DNA from: Sophora flavescens
Lineage: Eukaryota > Streptophyta > Magnoliopsida > Fabales > Fabaceae
Assembly (NCBI GenBank): GCA_030762895.1
Contig: CM061064.1
Span: 135,639,847-135,703,846, forward strand
Reading direction: 5' to 3'
DNA: 64,000 nucleotides
Positions 47,886 to 59,511 of this stretch are shown here, in pieces. Both the position numbers and the translations under genes were made by a program. Position 1 is the stretch's first letter, and each line of letters begins with the position of its first letter. The notes under the pieces were generated by a model. That model saw nothing but the letters and a program-made list of their open reading frames with translations, was not told where the DNA came from and did no database searches.

Positions 47886-48420
47886 GAGTTTGAGTTTTTA
47901 GGAGGGTATCTTTTGGCTTGCATGCCTAAAGTAACTTCTTCTTTATTAGTTATGTTTCATTTTAAATATTCTCTTAAGTTTGGTAATAACTCAAATTATT
48001 GGAGAGTTAAATTTAAAAAGCCACTTAATGGTTTATTACACCAATTAGTGGTATAGTTATTAGGGGGTTATAGAATAATGAAATCTTATGAGGACTTTGT
48101 GTAAGCCAATTTGTGGAAGCCTCATGCCTATATGTAACATGCCCAAACATGAATGATAACTTTGAGTTCAATTTGGATTTGTTCCAATTGTGTGAGTGTT
48201 TAGCCTCTCTTAGGTTCTTCATTGAGCCACCCTTGTTCTTATCAAGAATCCAAGATTCTTGTAGCGAACTTCACTTGGCTTATCAATTCCCGTTGGAATT
48301 GTGGCGCCTCCTTTCCATTCATAATCTTATATATTTTTGTATTCATCTTCTACTATAATTTTGGTTGGTCACTCAAGGATAGATCTGAAAATCTACATGC
48401 TCCATTTAAGGATCATATCA
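47886..48420 (+). repeat. LTR copy B, right part
   Basis: Continues GAGTTTGAG after the duplicated GAC and ends GGATCATATCA. With 35830-36077 it makes a full-size LTR. Confidence 0.85.
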
Positions 48421-49207
48421 TTTCAAACCAAGAATGATGTCCAATTTAAGGCCAAAATAATTTTTGATGAAAATTTTATTTTCATTGTGATGAACCCGTA
48501 TACTTGTTTTGACTGTATCATGAGCTACAGATCTCCAATTGATTCATTCTTTGGTTAGTTAGAAAGCTTATGAAATTATCTACAAATCACATCTCAAGCC
48601 GCTTGACCTGATTCGGCTTCTATCATGGTGAAAAACGGGATGGAAGTTTAACACGAATTCTTGGGCGAGTTTGAGTTTTTAGGAGGGTATCTTTTGGCTT
48701 GCATGCCTAAAGTAACTCCTTCTTTATTAGTTATATTTCATTTTAAATATTTTCTTAAGTTTGGTAATAACTCCAATTATTGGAGAGTTAAATTTAAATA
48801 GCCACTTAATGGTTTATTACACCAATTAGTGGTATAGTTATTAGGGGGTTATAGAATAATGGAATCTTCTGTTGACTTTGTGTAAGCCAATTTGTGGCAG
48901 CTTCATGCCAATATGTAATATGCCCAAACATGATGAATGATAACTTTGAGTTCAATTTTGATTTGATTCCAATAGTGAGAGTGTTTAGCCTCTCTTAGGT
49001 TCTTTATTGAACCAACCCTTTGAACTTATCAAGAGTCCAAGATCCTTGTGGCGATCTTCACCTTAGCTTATCAATTCCCCTTGGAATTGTGGCGCCTACC
49101 TTCCATCCCTTGTCTTGTCCATTTGTTATTCTTCTTCTTCTACCAATTTTGGTAGTCACTCAAGGATAGATCCGAAAATTTACATGTTCCTTCTTAGGAT
49201 CATATCA
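48421..49207 (+). repeat. LTR copy C of composite cluster
   Basis: Joined directly to copy B with no interior. Its first bases are TTTCAAACCAAG rather than TGATGCAAACCAAG. Ends GGATCATATCA and is followed by CACAG. Confidence 0.85.
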
Positions 49208-49212
49208 CACAG

Positions 49213-49520
49213 CTTCTAACTTTGTCATATTCAGACCTGTTAAGAGAACATACAAGAAGATATTTTGGTTTGGCATTGAGCTGGACCATATTTTTGTGAT
49301 CTAATGTCCATCTGCTTCTGGGAATAGCATTTCCACTTTCATCAGTTGGACTATATGGTCCTTGAGATATGATTTCCCAAAGATCTAAGTCAGTTGACTC
49401 AATGACCATTTTCATCTTATTTTTCAAGTACTTGTAATCCTTTCCATTGAACATGGGTGGTTTGCTGAGATATGTACCCTGATTGTACATACTGTTGCTT
49501 GAGGCTGCTTCACTTGCCAT
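49213..49520 (-). pseudogene. copia gag N-terminus of the second minus-strand element
   Basis: Starts MASEAASSNSMYNQGTYLSK at 49520 on the minus strand, then PPMFNGKDYKYLKNKMKMVI, DLDLWEIISQGPYSPT and LNRSEYDKVRSC, the start of a Sirevirus-type gag. It is cut by the composite insertion; the other half is at 32960-34021. Confidence 0.8.
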
Positions 49521-49570
49521 TCTACAAAATCTTTTCCTCTACACTATGAGGTGCTCAAACCAAAGGCTGA

Positions 49571-49583
49571 GCTCTGATACCAA
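49571..49583 (-). other. tRNA-iMet primer-binding site
   Basis: Minus strand TTGGTATCAGAGC, exactly the initiator-Met primer site, one base from the LTR end at 49585. Confidence 0.88.
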
Positions 49584-49584
49584 C

Positions 49585-49945
49585 TGAAATGGCACAAAAC
49601 AACACTAGAAGGGGGGGTTCAATAGTGTTTTCAAAAATCAGAGTTTAAGAAGCACAAAACAGAATCAATAAATGTGAGATGGTTAAATACAAATGCTTTT
49701 CTCAACAAATTGATCATCAACTATTTACCACACCCGAGTTAGTTACTTAAAACAATTAAACAAACTGAATAATAAAGTAAAAGGTAAGGAAAAGAGTATA
49801 CTCAAAGATTTATCATGGTTCACCCATAAACTTTGGGTTACATCTAGTCCTTGGTTTCACCAAGCTTTAACACTATAACTGATCAAGGTTACAGGTGAGT
49901 ATTATTTGCATACCTAACCTCTCCAGGCTCAACTGTAAGACTTAA
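49585..49945 (-). repeat. 5' LTR of the second minus-strand copia element, partial
   Basis: Starts (plus strand) TGAAATGGCAC next to the primer site and carries CTAGAAGGGGGGGTTCAATAG, the complement of the usual Sirevirus LTR end. About 360 bp remain, probably R-U5. The rest is displaced by the plus-strand copia element that appears to start near 49946. The right limit is an estimate. Confidence 0.6.
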
Positions 49946-50115
49946 TGACTTAGAGATTTTGATATATGACAAATACAACTTAATGTGTATGCAAGTGTTT
50001 TAGTGTCAAACTGCAAAGACAGGTATCAAGCAGTAATCAACAAGTTCAGTAAGTAATTAAAGGAGAATATTCAAGGAAGAACTTGAAGAAATCAAAAGAG
50101 CTACATGGAGGAATC

Positions 50116-50120
50116 AAAGA
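50116..50120. repeat. left target duplication AAAGA of solo LTR
   Basis: AAAGA before TGATGACAACC; repeated at 60917-60921 after GGATCATATCA. Confidence 0.8.
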
Positions 50121-51126
50121 TGATGACAACCAAATGGTGAGGTTTCCTTTGATGATCTTTTTTGGTTGAATTCTTAACAAGTTACAAAACCAAGTCAAAA
50201 TTGTGTTGTAACATAAAAGGAAGAAAATATGAAAATGGGTGAAGATTAGAGATGGTATGGCGCCACAAACAAAGAGTTTGATAAGCCAAGGAAGTTTGGC
50301 ACAAGAATCTTGGATTCTTGATAAGAACAATAGTTGGCTCAACCAAGAACCAAAGAGAACAAAGACTCACAAATGGATTTCAATCCAAATTCAACATCCA
50401 AGTTGTTATTCATGTGTTTTAGGCCTCATACATATAGAAGTGTGGCTGATTTCATTTGGCTCACACTTGGTCTTCCAAATGATTCCAAAACCCCCTCATA
50501 ACTAGACTAATCAAGACTAACTTAACACCATTTTAATTCAGCCACTAAAACAAACCATAACCCCCACTTAATTGGCCTAATTCATGACCTTAAACACACT
50601 AAAAGCCTAACTTAAATCAGCCACCAAAATAAAAACGAAAATACATAGCCCCCACCCCTTTATGACTCTCTCATACTCATTATGTGGTTGTTACACTTGC
50701 TTCTCAAATTAAAAGTGTAACCCCCCATAATTAATACAATTTTATGCACACTAATGAGGAGTTTCTTATGGCTTGTAAACCAAAGATTCCCTCCCCAAGA
50801 CTCTCTAGAACTTGTGTAACACATGGAAAAGTAGTGGACTTGACCCAAAAATATCACAAATTAATTGGGCTTAATCACACTAACCATTACACTTATTGGA
50901 AATAAAAGAAAACAACTCAAATTGGACCTACACGCCCTTCTTCATGTTTCTTCTATTTGAATGAGCAAAGTTGTGCATTTGGGCTCATTATCTTCTTGAC
51001 TTGAACTTGGGCTTGTGTCCATTAAGAGAGCCACCATTTGATTTAGAGCTTGTTGGGCCTTTTTGGTCCTAGCTCTTGTCATGGGCCCACCAAGTCCTTG
51101 AGTGGCATCTTGATCCATGATGGGTT
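50121..51126 (-). repeat. solo LTR, left part, split by Athila-like element
   Basis: Bounded by TGATGACAACC and, on the far side of the Athila element, GGATCATATCA at 60916, with AAAGA duplications outside. About 1,069 bp without the Athila insertion. Part of it (about 50265-50450) is a diverged reverse complement of the LTR family in 34027-49207, so it is a related LTR lying in minus orientation. No interior or partner LTR is present. Confidence 0.7.
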
Positions 51127-51347
51127 TGATAAGCCTCTGGCTCATCTAGTTTTATAGCTAGTATGACCAGGGTTTTGTGCAAATTATATCGTATTTTCAC
51201 CCAAATTAGATTAGATTGTCCTCAAGCAAGGTTTTGAGTCTCTAGAGTAGTTTTAAATTAATTTAGCTAGTTTTAAGTCAAAATAATACACTTATGGTTA
51301 TTTCCTTACTTTCAGGTTAAGTAGAAGCTGAGAAAATAAAGAGCAGA

Positions 51348-51745
51348 GGTCTCGCCCCGCGAAGGACACGCTCGCCACGCGACCCAGAAGCCTGACTGTT
51401 CCAAGAAATTGCTAAGTCTCTGGTTCGCCTCGCGAAGAAGGTCTCGCCCCGCGAGTCTTGCAAACCTGAAAAAGTCAGAGACGATCACGGCTTGCCCGTG
51501 TTGAAGGTCATGGCCGTGGCAGTTTTGAAGCTGAAGAGTCTCGCCTCGCGAGCATCCCTTCGCCTCGCGAATCTGGAAGTCAGAGAGCATCACGGTTAGG
51601 CCCTGATGGCCATAACGGGCGTAAGGAGAAACTCTTCATATCCTCGCCTCGCGAGCAAGTACTTCGCCTCGTGAGAATGCCAAAGGTTGCTGACTGTTCA
51701 TGAAATTCGCCTCGCGAATGTGTGCTCGCCTCGCGAGACATCTGA
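51348..51745. repeat. array of TCGCCTCGCGA motifs in Athila U3
   Basis: Ten occurrences, several in close pairs, with the self-complementary core TCGCGA or CGCG. Two GATCACGG/CATCACGG blocks with GGCCGTGG or GGCCATAACGG lie between them. The array ends about 20 bp before the TATA box. The same array is at 59733-60123 in the other LTR. Confidence 0.9.
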
Positions 51746-51757
51746 ATTCTGATTGTG

Positions 51758-51766
51758 TATAAAAGG
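51758..51766 (+). promoter_or_regulatory. TATA box of Athila LTR
   Basis: TATAAAAGG, repeated at 60143-60151 in the right LTR. Transcription would start about 30 bp downstream, defining the U3/R border. Confidence 0.7.
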
Positions 51767-52475
51767 CTGTTCTGAACATTTTGTAAAGACTTTTGCTTCT
51801 CCAACTTTCTGATATACATTTTTCTCTGTGATTTCGTTTTTTCCATGGAGCACTAAGTCCTAGGATTAATCTACTGTTTGAGGATCCTATATACTTGAGG
51901 TTATGTAAATCCCTATTTTAATTGCTTTTCCCTCTTCAATACCATACTTTGTATTTCTGTTTGCTTAATTCAGGAGTATATTGTATTGTATTGATTTATT
52001 TCTGGTGATATCATGTTCCTATAATTAATCGCATCTGCTTAATTTGCGTGTGTACATTTCGTGTTCGCTTAGTTCACGAAGGGCTTAATCCCGTTTGCTT
52101 AATTCGGGAATAGGGACATGTATCTGTGGTAGTAGTTTCGCTTGTAAATTGCTACTACAACCGGGAGGGGATAAGAGCCTGCTTAGGGCTTGGGATTACA
52201 TTAACCAAGGATAGTTGGGAATTCTTGACAGTAGATTAATCGTTGTTTGATAATTGATAATCCCCTTTTCAACTGCCTTGTTTTTGATTGCTTTGTTTTG
52301 TTTGTTTCTTATTTGCACTCCAATCCAAACCCCCCCCCCCCCCCCAAAAAAACTGATTTTTGTGAAAGATAATATTCTCAGAGTCCTTGAGAGACGACAT
52401 CCGAGTTGTCGCACTATACTACAGTTTTAAACCCGCTCGTCCTTTTTGGCGCGTGCGCGACAGCGCGACCAAAAA

Positions 52476-52493
52476 TTGGCGCCGTTGCCGGGG
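52476..52493 (+). other. primer-binding site of Athila-like element (tRNA-Asp type)
   Basis: TGGCGCCGTTGCCGGGGA, the primer site used by Athila-lineage elements and complementary to the 3' end of tRNA-Asp. Four bases after the LTR end. Confidence 0.85.
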
Positions 52494-52574
52494 ACTCTGA
52501 GTTGTTATTTTTCGCTATTTGTTTTATTTTCTTTTCTTTTCTTTCTTTTAATTTCTGTTCTGTTTTGAATTGGT

Positions 52575-53577
52575 CTGGCTACTAGGTCTCATTGCCCTGA
52601 ACTGTGTGATTTTGACCCGGAAATTGAAAGAACATTGCACACACTCCGTAGGGAATTTCGGGCTAGCACTAGTATTGATTCCAATTTTAAAATTGCTTTT
52701 GAAAACATGGGAGACCAGAGGACATTAAGGCAGCTTGCTGCCCCTGATGTCAACTATAATGGATTATGTATTTCTTATCCTGGTGCTGACACTCCTTTCG
52801 AACTGAAATCTGGTTTTATTCACCTTTTGCCCAAGTTTAATGGTCTTGCAGGTGAGGATCCACACAAGCACTTGAAAGAATTCCAAGTTGTATGCTCCAC
52901 AACCTTGAGAGCAGAGGGAGTCACTGAGGACAGTATCAAGCTGAAGGCTTTTCCATTTTCACTCCAAGGAGCTGCAAAGGATTGGCTATTGTACCTTGAG
53001 CCTAACTCCATCACAACTTGGAATGATTTGAAGAGGGTGTTCCTAGAAAGGTATTTTCCTGCTTCAAGAGCTGCTTCAATAAGGAAAGAGATATGTGGCA
53101 TCAGGCAAGGGAACGAGTCACTAGTCGAATCTTGGGGAAAGGTTCATACATTTGGTATCTAGTTGCCCCCAGCATCAAATTTCTTAACAACTCCTGATCC
53201 AATACTTTTATGAAGGATTGTTGCCTACGGATATGAATCAGTTGGATGCTGCTAGTAGGGGAGCATTAGTTGATAAGACCCCAGTCTTTGCTAAGCAACT
53301 TATTGAGAACATGTCGTTGAATTCCCAGCAGTTTTCTACAAGAAGAAATTCAGTTGAGCCAAGAGGTGTGCATGAGATTCATAGTTCATCTTCCAATCAG
53401 GCCGCCCTTGAGAATAGATTGGATGAGCTGACTTCCTTTGTAAGACAATTGGCAATAGACAAGGTTCAGCCGGCAAAGTTATGTAGCATGTGCAATGCAC
53501 CTGAGCACCCATTTGATCCATGCCCGATCCAGAGAGAAGAATTTGTCGCTGAAGTACCTCGAGGCTTATGCAAGTGA
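52575..53577 (+). pseudogene. Athila gag
   Basis: The open frame can be followed back to 52575, where CTG stands at the position expected for the initiator (followed by ATRSHCPELCDFDPE), so the start codon seems lost. The capsid region reads GFIHLLPKFNGLAGEDPHKH, LKEFQVVCSTT, FPFSLQGAAKDWLLYLEP and DLKRVFLERYFPASRA. A frame break near 53150 and a stop near 53190 (QIS, stop, QLLIQYFYEGLLP) interrupt it. It resumes at 53218 (TDMNQLDAASRGALVDKTP) through LCSMCNAPEHPFDPCP, a Cys-rich zinc motif, and stops at 53577. Packages RNA in intact elements. Confidence 0.85.
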
Positions 53578-53832
53578 ACCCCTATAATCAAGGAGGCAGT
53601 CGAGAATCGGTACAAACATTCCGCACCTCTCTACTAATAGGTACCATCCTAGCTGGAGAAATCACCCTAATCTGCGGTATGGAAATTCTTCCCAACAACA
53701 GCCGATGGCACCTCAGAATCATCCTCCAGTGACCACTTCTGCACCTTCTGGACCATCATTAGAAGACTTGGTAAAGCAAATGGCTGCATCTAGTGTACAG
53801 TTTCAGCAAGGACAGATGCTAGTATTCAAGAT

Positions 53833-54969
53833 TTGAGGACACAGATTGGACAGTTGGCCACATCCATGAATAGCATACAACAAGGTCAAGGGACAAACCA
53901 GCTGCCTGCACAGCCAGTGATAAATCCTAATGCCTCCAACCCTAATGTGAGTGTCATCTCTCTGAGATCTGGAAAGGTTGTTGAGGCCACTTCTGGAAAG
54001 GATGAAGAAACTATGGAGGCTACTCCTGAGCCTACTGTTGAGGCTACTCCTGAGCCTGTGGTTGAAGTTGAAACTGAAAGAGTGTATAGACCACCCATTC
54101 CATTCCCACACAGAATTCAGAAAAATTTGAAGATGGGTGGTGAAAATAAAGAGAAGGAGATTCTTGATGTTTTCAGAAAAGTAGCTGTTAATATTCCACT
54201 GTTGGATGTGATCAAGCAAGTGCCCAGATATGCTAAATTTCTGAAGGACCTATGCACTAACAAGAGGAAGATGAAGACTAATGAGAGGGTTGACTTGGGA
54301 ATGAATGTCTCGGCACTTATCCAGTCAAAGATAGAGAGAGTTGCTTCTATAGCCCCTAATCAAGTACTGCCACAAAAGTGCAAGGATCCAGGCACCTTCA
54401 CTATCCCATGCACTATTGGGGACAAGAAGTTTGAGAACTGCATGCTGGACTTGGGAGCATCAATCAATGTCATGCCTACCTCCATCTTTAATAACCTCGA
54501 TCTGGGGCCATTGCAGTACACAGGTCTTACCATCCAGTTGGCTAACAGGACCAGGTGCTCACCCATGGGGATGGTAGAGGATGTCCTAGTGCAAGTTGAT
54601 GATTTGATATTCCCCGCAGACTTCTATATCCTAGACATGGCAGGAGAGACTCGACCGATGAGATCACCCATAATCTTGGGGAGACCGTTCATGATGACAT
54701 CCAAGACCAAGATTGATGTTTATGATGGGACTATGTCTATGGAGTTTGGTGGTATTGTGGCCAAATTCAAGATTTTTGATGCTATGAAGCACCCAGTAGA
54801 GGAGCACTCTGTATTCCACTTAGAGTTCTTTATGTCGAGCTTATTGAGGACACTCATGATGACCTTATTTCTGATTTTCCTGTTATTTCTGGTTTTGATG
54901 ATGTGTATACTTGTACTAACTGCACTAACACTAACCCATGTTCTGTTTGTTCTGAGTTTTTGGATTTAA
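53833..54969 (+). pseudogene. Athila linker and aspartic protease
   Basis: One open frame of about 378 codons. The N-terminal half is a linker with VISLRSGKVV, an acidic TPEPTVEATPEP repeat and PPIPFPHRIQKN. The protease has the active-site DLGAS at residues 206-210 (CMLDLGASINVMP) and ILGRPFMMTSKTKIDVYDG near the C-terminus. The frame ends prematurely in a hydrophobic out-of-frame tail after 54810, where a frameshift separates it from reverse transcriptase. Confidence 0.85.
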
Positions 54970-56260
54970 CCTTGCAGGGTGAGGATGATAGTGAAAATGA
55001 TAGTGAGAGTGAAGCTGTTTACTCAGCAAAAGTCCTTGACCCTATGGCTGCTCCCAATGCACCATATGTTGAGCAGCCACCTTCTTTGGAACTCAAACCA
55101 CTTCCTGAGAGCCTAAAGTATGCCTACTTGGGGAGGGATGCAACATTGCCAGTCATCATTTCCTCCAGCCTCAATTCTGATCAGGAAGCCAAGCTTTTAG
55201 AAGTTCTGAGGAAGAACAAGAAGGCCATTGGGTGGACATTGGCCGATATTCCAGAATTAGCCCCTCCGGATGCATGCACAGAATTTTCTTGGAGGATGGG
55301 GCTAAGCCAGTCGAGGGCAGAGCCCAAAGGCGACTTAACCCACCGATTACGGATGTGGTAAAGAAAGAGGTGACTAAGCTTCTACAGGCAGGTATTATCT
55401 ATCCCATCTCCGATAGTTCTTGGGTAAGTCCGGTTCAAGTTGTACCAAAGAAGTCCGGTCTAACAAGTAGTTAGGAATGAGAATAATGAACTTGTGTCTA
55501 CTAGAGTCCGAGAATAGCCGGGAGAGTTTGTATAGACTATAGGAAGCTAAACCAGGCCACCGAAAAAGGATCATTTTCCTTTGCCGTTCATAGATCGGAT
55601 GCTAGATCGGTATTGGGCTGGTCATCCCATTATTGTTTTCTAGATGGCTTTTCCGGGTATTTCCATATTCATATTGCCCCCGAGGATCGGGAAAAGACCA
55701 CCTTCACGTGCCCCTTGATGCGTTTGCTTATAGGAGGATGCCTTTTGGCCTCTCGTAATGGTCCCGGCACCTTTCAAAGATGCATGCTTAGTATTTTCTC
55801 CGACTTTATTGAAAACTGCATAGAGGTGTTTATGGATGATTTTACTGTGTATGGCTCCTCTTTTGATGCTTGTTTGCATAGTCTAGATCTAGTTCTTCAA
55901 AGATGCATTGATACTTGATTTGATTCTGAATTATGAGAAATGTCATTTCATGGTAGAACAGGGGATAGTATTGGGTCATGTAATTTCCAAAGAGGGTATT
56001 TCTGTGGATCCTGCAAAAATAAATGTAATTGCTTCATTGCCTTACCCATCTTGCGTACGCGAGATCCGTTCCTTTCTTGGACATGCAGGTTTCTACAGGC
56101 GCTTTATAAAGGACTTCAGCAAGATAGCACTGCCATTGTCAAATCTGCTGAAAAATGATGCCTTGTTCCAGTTTGATGAAAAGTGTAAAGAGTCATTTGA
56201 CTATCTGAAGAAGGCGTTGACTTCTACCCCTGTCATCCAGCCCCCAGACTGGACACTCCC
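54903..56260 (+). pseudogene. Athila reverse transcriptase
   Basis: Pieces in different frames read PLPESLKYAYLGRDATLPVI, KKAIGWTLADIPEL, VTKLLQAGIIYPISDSSWVS, PVQVVPKKSG, then FLDGFSGYFHIHIAPEDREK and TFQRCMLSIFSDFIENCIEV, with the catalytic box FMDD at 55829-55840. Next is GHVISKEGISVDPAKINVI and FLGHAGFYRRFIKDFSKIA. At least four frameshifts, and stops near 55470-55550. The catalytic residues are present, but no single frame holds the domain. Confidence 0.88.
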
Positions 56261-56640
56261 GTTTGAACTGATGTGTGATGCTTCAAATTTTCTTTGTGGG
56301 CGTTCTGGCACAAAGGGTGGGCAAGGTTGCCCATGTAATTCATTATGCTTCTAGGACCCTGGATGCCGCACAGGCAAATTACACAACCACTGAGAAAGAG
56401 CTGCTAGCTATTGTATTTGCACTTGACAAGTTTAGGTCTTATTTGCTAGGTTCTAGGGTAACTGTTTTTACTGACCATGCAGCTTTGAAATATCTGTTGA
56501 AGAAGCCAGAAGCTAAGCCAAGACTCATCCGGTGGATGCTTCTGCTCCAGGAATTCAATGTGGAGATAAAGGATAAAAGTGGAGCTGAAAATCTGGTAGC
56601 AGATCATTTGAGCAGGATAGCAAGGGATGAGGATATTTTT
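56161..56640 (+). pseudogene. Athila RNase H
   Basis: Starts FQFDEKCKESFDYLKKALTS and LPFELMCDAS, shifts frame near 56295, then VIHYASRTLDAAQANYTTTE, KELLAIVFALDKFRSYLLGS and VTVFTDHAALKYLL, ending in NLVADHLSRI. These are the conserved parts of Ty3/gypsy RNase H. Confidence 0.88.
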
Positions 56641-57946
56641 CCCATCCAAGATGATTTCCCTGATGAGAGATTGTTACATATGTATGGGGTAACCCCCTGG
56701 TTTGCTGACATTGTAAATTTTCTAGTTACTGGTGTTGTTCCTGCAGGTACAAGTAGACAGAAGTTCCACAAGCTGAAGAGCGATGCAAAGTATTATGTGT
56801 GGGATGACCCCTATCTGTGGAAGTTTTGCAGTGACCAGGTTATTCGGAGGTGTGTACCCGATCATGAGAAGGAGTCCATCCTGCATTTCTCACATGCATC
56901 TCCAGTTGGAGGACACTTTGGACCTCAAAGGACAGCAAGAAAAGTCCTGGACTCCGGGTTTTACTGGCCCACAATTTTCAGGGATTCATATGAGGTATAC
57001 AAGAATTGTAAAGTATGTCAAATATAGGCCCTGCAATCACTCGTAGGAGTGAGATGCCTCAGCAGCCAATGCTTTATTGTGAGGTCTTTGATGTGTGGGG
57101 GATGGACTTCATGGGTCCTTTTCCCCCTTCTTTTGGTTTTGTATATATTTTGTTGGCTGTAGATTATGTTTCAAAGTGGGTGGAAGCAATCCCCACTAGG
57201 ACTAACGATGCTCAGATTGTTTCAAAATTTGTTAGGTCCAACATCTTTTGCAGGTTTGGCATACCCAAGGCCATCATCAGTGACCAGGGCACACATTTTT
57301 GCAACAGAACCTTGGAGGCCTTACTCAGAAAATATGGGGTTGTACATAGAGTGTCTACTGCTTATCATCCCCAACCAATGGCCAAGCTGAAATATCAAAC
57401 AGAGAGATCAAGCAAATTTTGGAGAAGATGGTGTAGCCTAATAGAAAGGAATGGAGCCGCCGTCTGGAAGACGCACTGTGGGCCCAGAGGACTGCTTTTA
57501 AGACACCTATAGGGATGTCCCCCTTCCGGCTAGTTTTTGGCAAGGCATGCCACCTCCCGGTGGAAGTTGAGCATAGAGCATATTGGGCAGTAAAGTGTTG
57601 CAACTTGGACATGAAGAAAGCTGGTGTTGAGAGAAAACTGCAATTACAACAACTTGAGGAGCTTAGGCTTGAAGCCTATGAGAGCTCCAGGATGTATAAA
57701 GAGAGAACAAAACTTTTTCATGGTAGAATGATTGTTAGGAAAGAATTTTTTGTGGGTCAGAAAGTCTTATTGTTTAATTCCCGCCTGAGATTGATGGCTG
57801 GGAAGCTTAGGTCTAAATGGGATGGCCCTTTTGTTGTGACTAATGTGTTTCCTTATGGTGCAGTGGAGATTCAAAGTACAGGTACCAACAAGACTTTCAA
57901 GGTTAACGGGCAAAGGTTGAAGCCGTTCCATGGTGTGGATCTTTGA
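56641..57946 (+). pseudogene. Athila integrase
   Basis: HHCC zinc domain at about 56885-57026 (HFSHASPVGGHFGPQRTARK..CKVCQ). A stop TAG at 57025-57027 follows, with the catalytic core in the next frame: VFDVWGMDFMGPFPPSFG holds the first Asp and KAIISDQGTHFCNRT the second. The Glu lies in a shifted frame reading NGQAEISNREIKQILEK near 57378. The C-terminal segment 57515-57946 is open (PFRLVFGKACHLPVEVEHRA, LRSKWDGPFVVTNVFPYGAV). Three or more breaks. Confidence 0.88.
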
Positions 57947-59490
57947 CCTGACCTGCGGATGCTAATGTTGAGGAGCTATCTTTGGATGCTCCACCCTACA
58001 CTGATGCTTGATCAGGGAGTTTCTTTTCCTTTCCCTCACTCTGATTGTAAAGTCTGTTGTTGTTCATTGGGGACAATGCATGTTTTAAGTGTGGGGGAGG
58101 GAACTAGTTGTAGTTTTTCTCTTCTTTGAATAAAGTTTTCTTTTCTTTGAATAAAGCTCATGAATAATTTGAGAAGCTCAGGAGCACTTGTGTGTTGAGT
58201 CTTTTGTTGGCAGGTTTGCTAGATTTTGATTGATGTTGCACAGATTGCTTGCATGATTGATATGTGATGATTCCCCCTAGGCTGAAAAATTTTTGTTTTT
58301 GAAAAGTGATTCCCATGTGAAATTGAAAACTGAACTTTGGGATTTTGTTATGATGGCATGATGAATGATAAGTTTGGGGTGATAGGAAGCACACACTAGG
58401 GATAGTATCTCTTTCAAACAATTTGCATGAATGTCCAGGTGAGGTTTTGAGCCTCCAACATGTTTTAAACTGTGTGAAAATCGCTTTCAAGTTGCACTTC
58501 CCTGGATTTGATTGAATCTCTTTTTGGTTTGCATGATTATATGTATGTAGCAAATGATTTAGGCATTTTCCTTGTAAATAGCTACTTGGCCTGAATAAAC
58601 CAATTCCTAATGCGTGTTTCCTAGTTAGCCCTTTTGAGCCTATTAGCCTGTTAGTTCTTGTTAACCTAATGTTATAAGCCCAAAAATCTGGAAAACCATG
58701 TTAACCCGATCTTAGGATTAGGAGAGCATGTAATCTTAGAATGGGTGCAAGAAACTAAGTTTGGGGTGGCTGCAAGGTGTAATATGCTGTTGGGATTGAG
58801 AAAAGAAAAAAAAAGAAAAAAAAAGTTGAAGCCAAAAGCTTGTGAAAGAAAAAAGTGTACAAATGTTTGTGAAAAAAAAAATGCAAAAATGCCAAAAAGA
58901 AATAAAAAGAGCTGTAGCCACCCAGAAGTGTAAAGAAAAAAATAAAGAAAGGAACTTGAGTGAATTGCAAAGTGTAAATATAGTTCATGCTCTCTTAGTT
59001 CCTAGGGTCTTCAGCTTAGTTCCTTTTGTATATCCTACCCTTAGCCAGGCCCCATTACAACCCATAAAAGACCTTCTGATGTTGCTTGCATGTTTTCTGT
59101 GGGAGCCATTTTGAGATGAAAAGCAAATTTTTGGGAAGTGTACTTGAAAAGTGAAACTGAGTGCAAGTTGTTAGCCTGACATAAACTGAGTGACTGAGTG
59201 AACAAATAATGCCCTTGTGAGGAAGGCAGTTGTTTGGATTTGGTGATCTCCCTCTTGTGTGTAACTTAGATCCCCTGCTTAGATTTCTGATTGTTTTCAT
59301 GATGAAACTCTCAAATGCTTGGAATAAATGAATGTGGGGTTTGCTCTGTTTGAAAAGGGGGAAACAATGAAGAAAAAAAAACTGTTTTTGATGTATTGCT
59401 TGAATGTGTGCAATGTTGATTGAATCTTTTGAGCTTGCCAGGTCTTGAGTCTTTTTGATTTTTGAGTCTTAGTTTTCTTGGGGACAAGAA
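57947..59490 (+). other. region after pol of Athila-like element, no envelope-like ORF
   Basis: About 1.5 kb. Athila elements often carry an extra ORF here, but no ORF above about 90 codons is present on the plus strand. 58067-58101 has GGGGACAATGCATGTTTTAA and a GTGGGGGAGG run, resembling a second polypurine tract. 58798-58960 is A-rich (AAAAGAAAAAAAAAG). Confidence 0.7.
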
Positions 59491-59511
59491 AAGTTTAAGT
59501 TTGGGGTATTT
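59480..59511 (+). other. polypurine tract of Athila-like element
   Basis: GGGGACAAGAAAAG followed by TTTAAGTTTGGGGTATTT, directly before the right LTR at 59512. Confidence 0.65.

Larger units (their letters stand above)
34027..49207 (+). mobile_element. composite cluster of one LTR family, 15.2 kb, bounded by one target duplication
   Basis: Made of full LTR copies that begin TGATGCAAACC and end GGATCATATCA: copy A (34027-34766), two partial 3' ends (34767-34889 and 34890-35133), an inverted copy (about 35140-35825), copy B (35830-36077 plus 47886-48420, split by a CACTA transposon) and copy C (48421-49207). Only the outer ends carry CACAG, so the array entered as, or grew from, one insertion. 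No internal coding region is left. After two of the partial ends come TTTGGTATCAG and TTTGGTGG, the first resembling an initiator-Met primer site. Confidence 0.75.
51127..52471 (+). repeat. left LTR of Athila-like element
   Basis: 1,345 bp. U3 holds ten copies of TCGCC(T/C)CGCGA-like motifs (51350-51745), then a TATA box TATAAAAGG at 51758. Near the right end lie a run of 16 C followed by seven A (52330-52352) and a GC-rich GCGCGTGCGCGACAGCGCGA. Confidence 0.93.

Noticed and set aside
51312..51846. Minus-strand ORFs of 88-93 codons repeated at 59697-60231
   Set aside because: Antisense readings of the CpG-rich Athila LTR array; duplicated because the LTR is.
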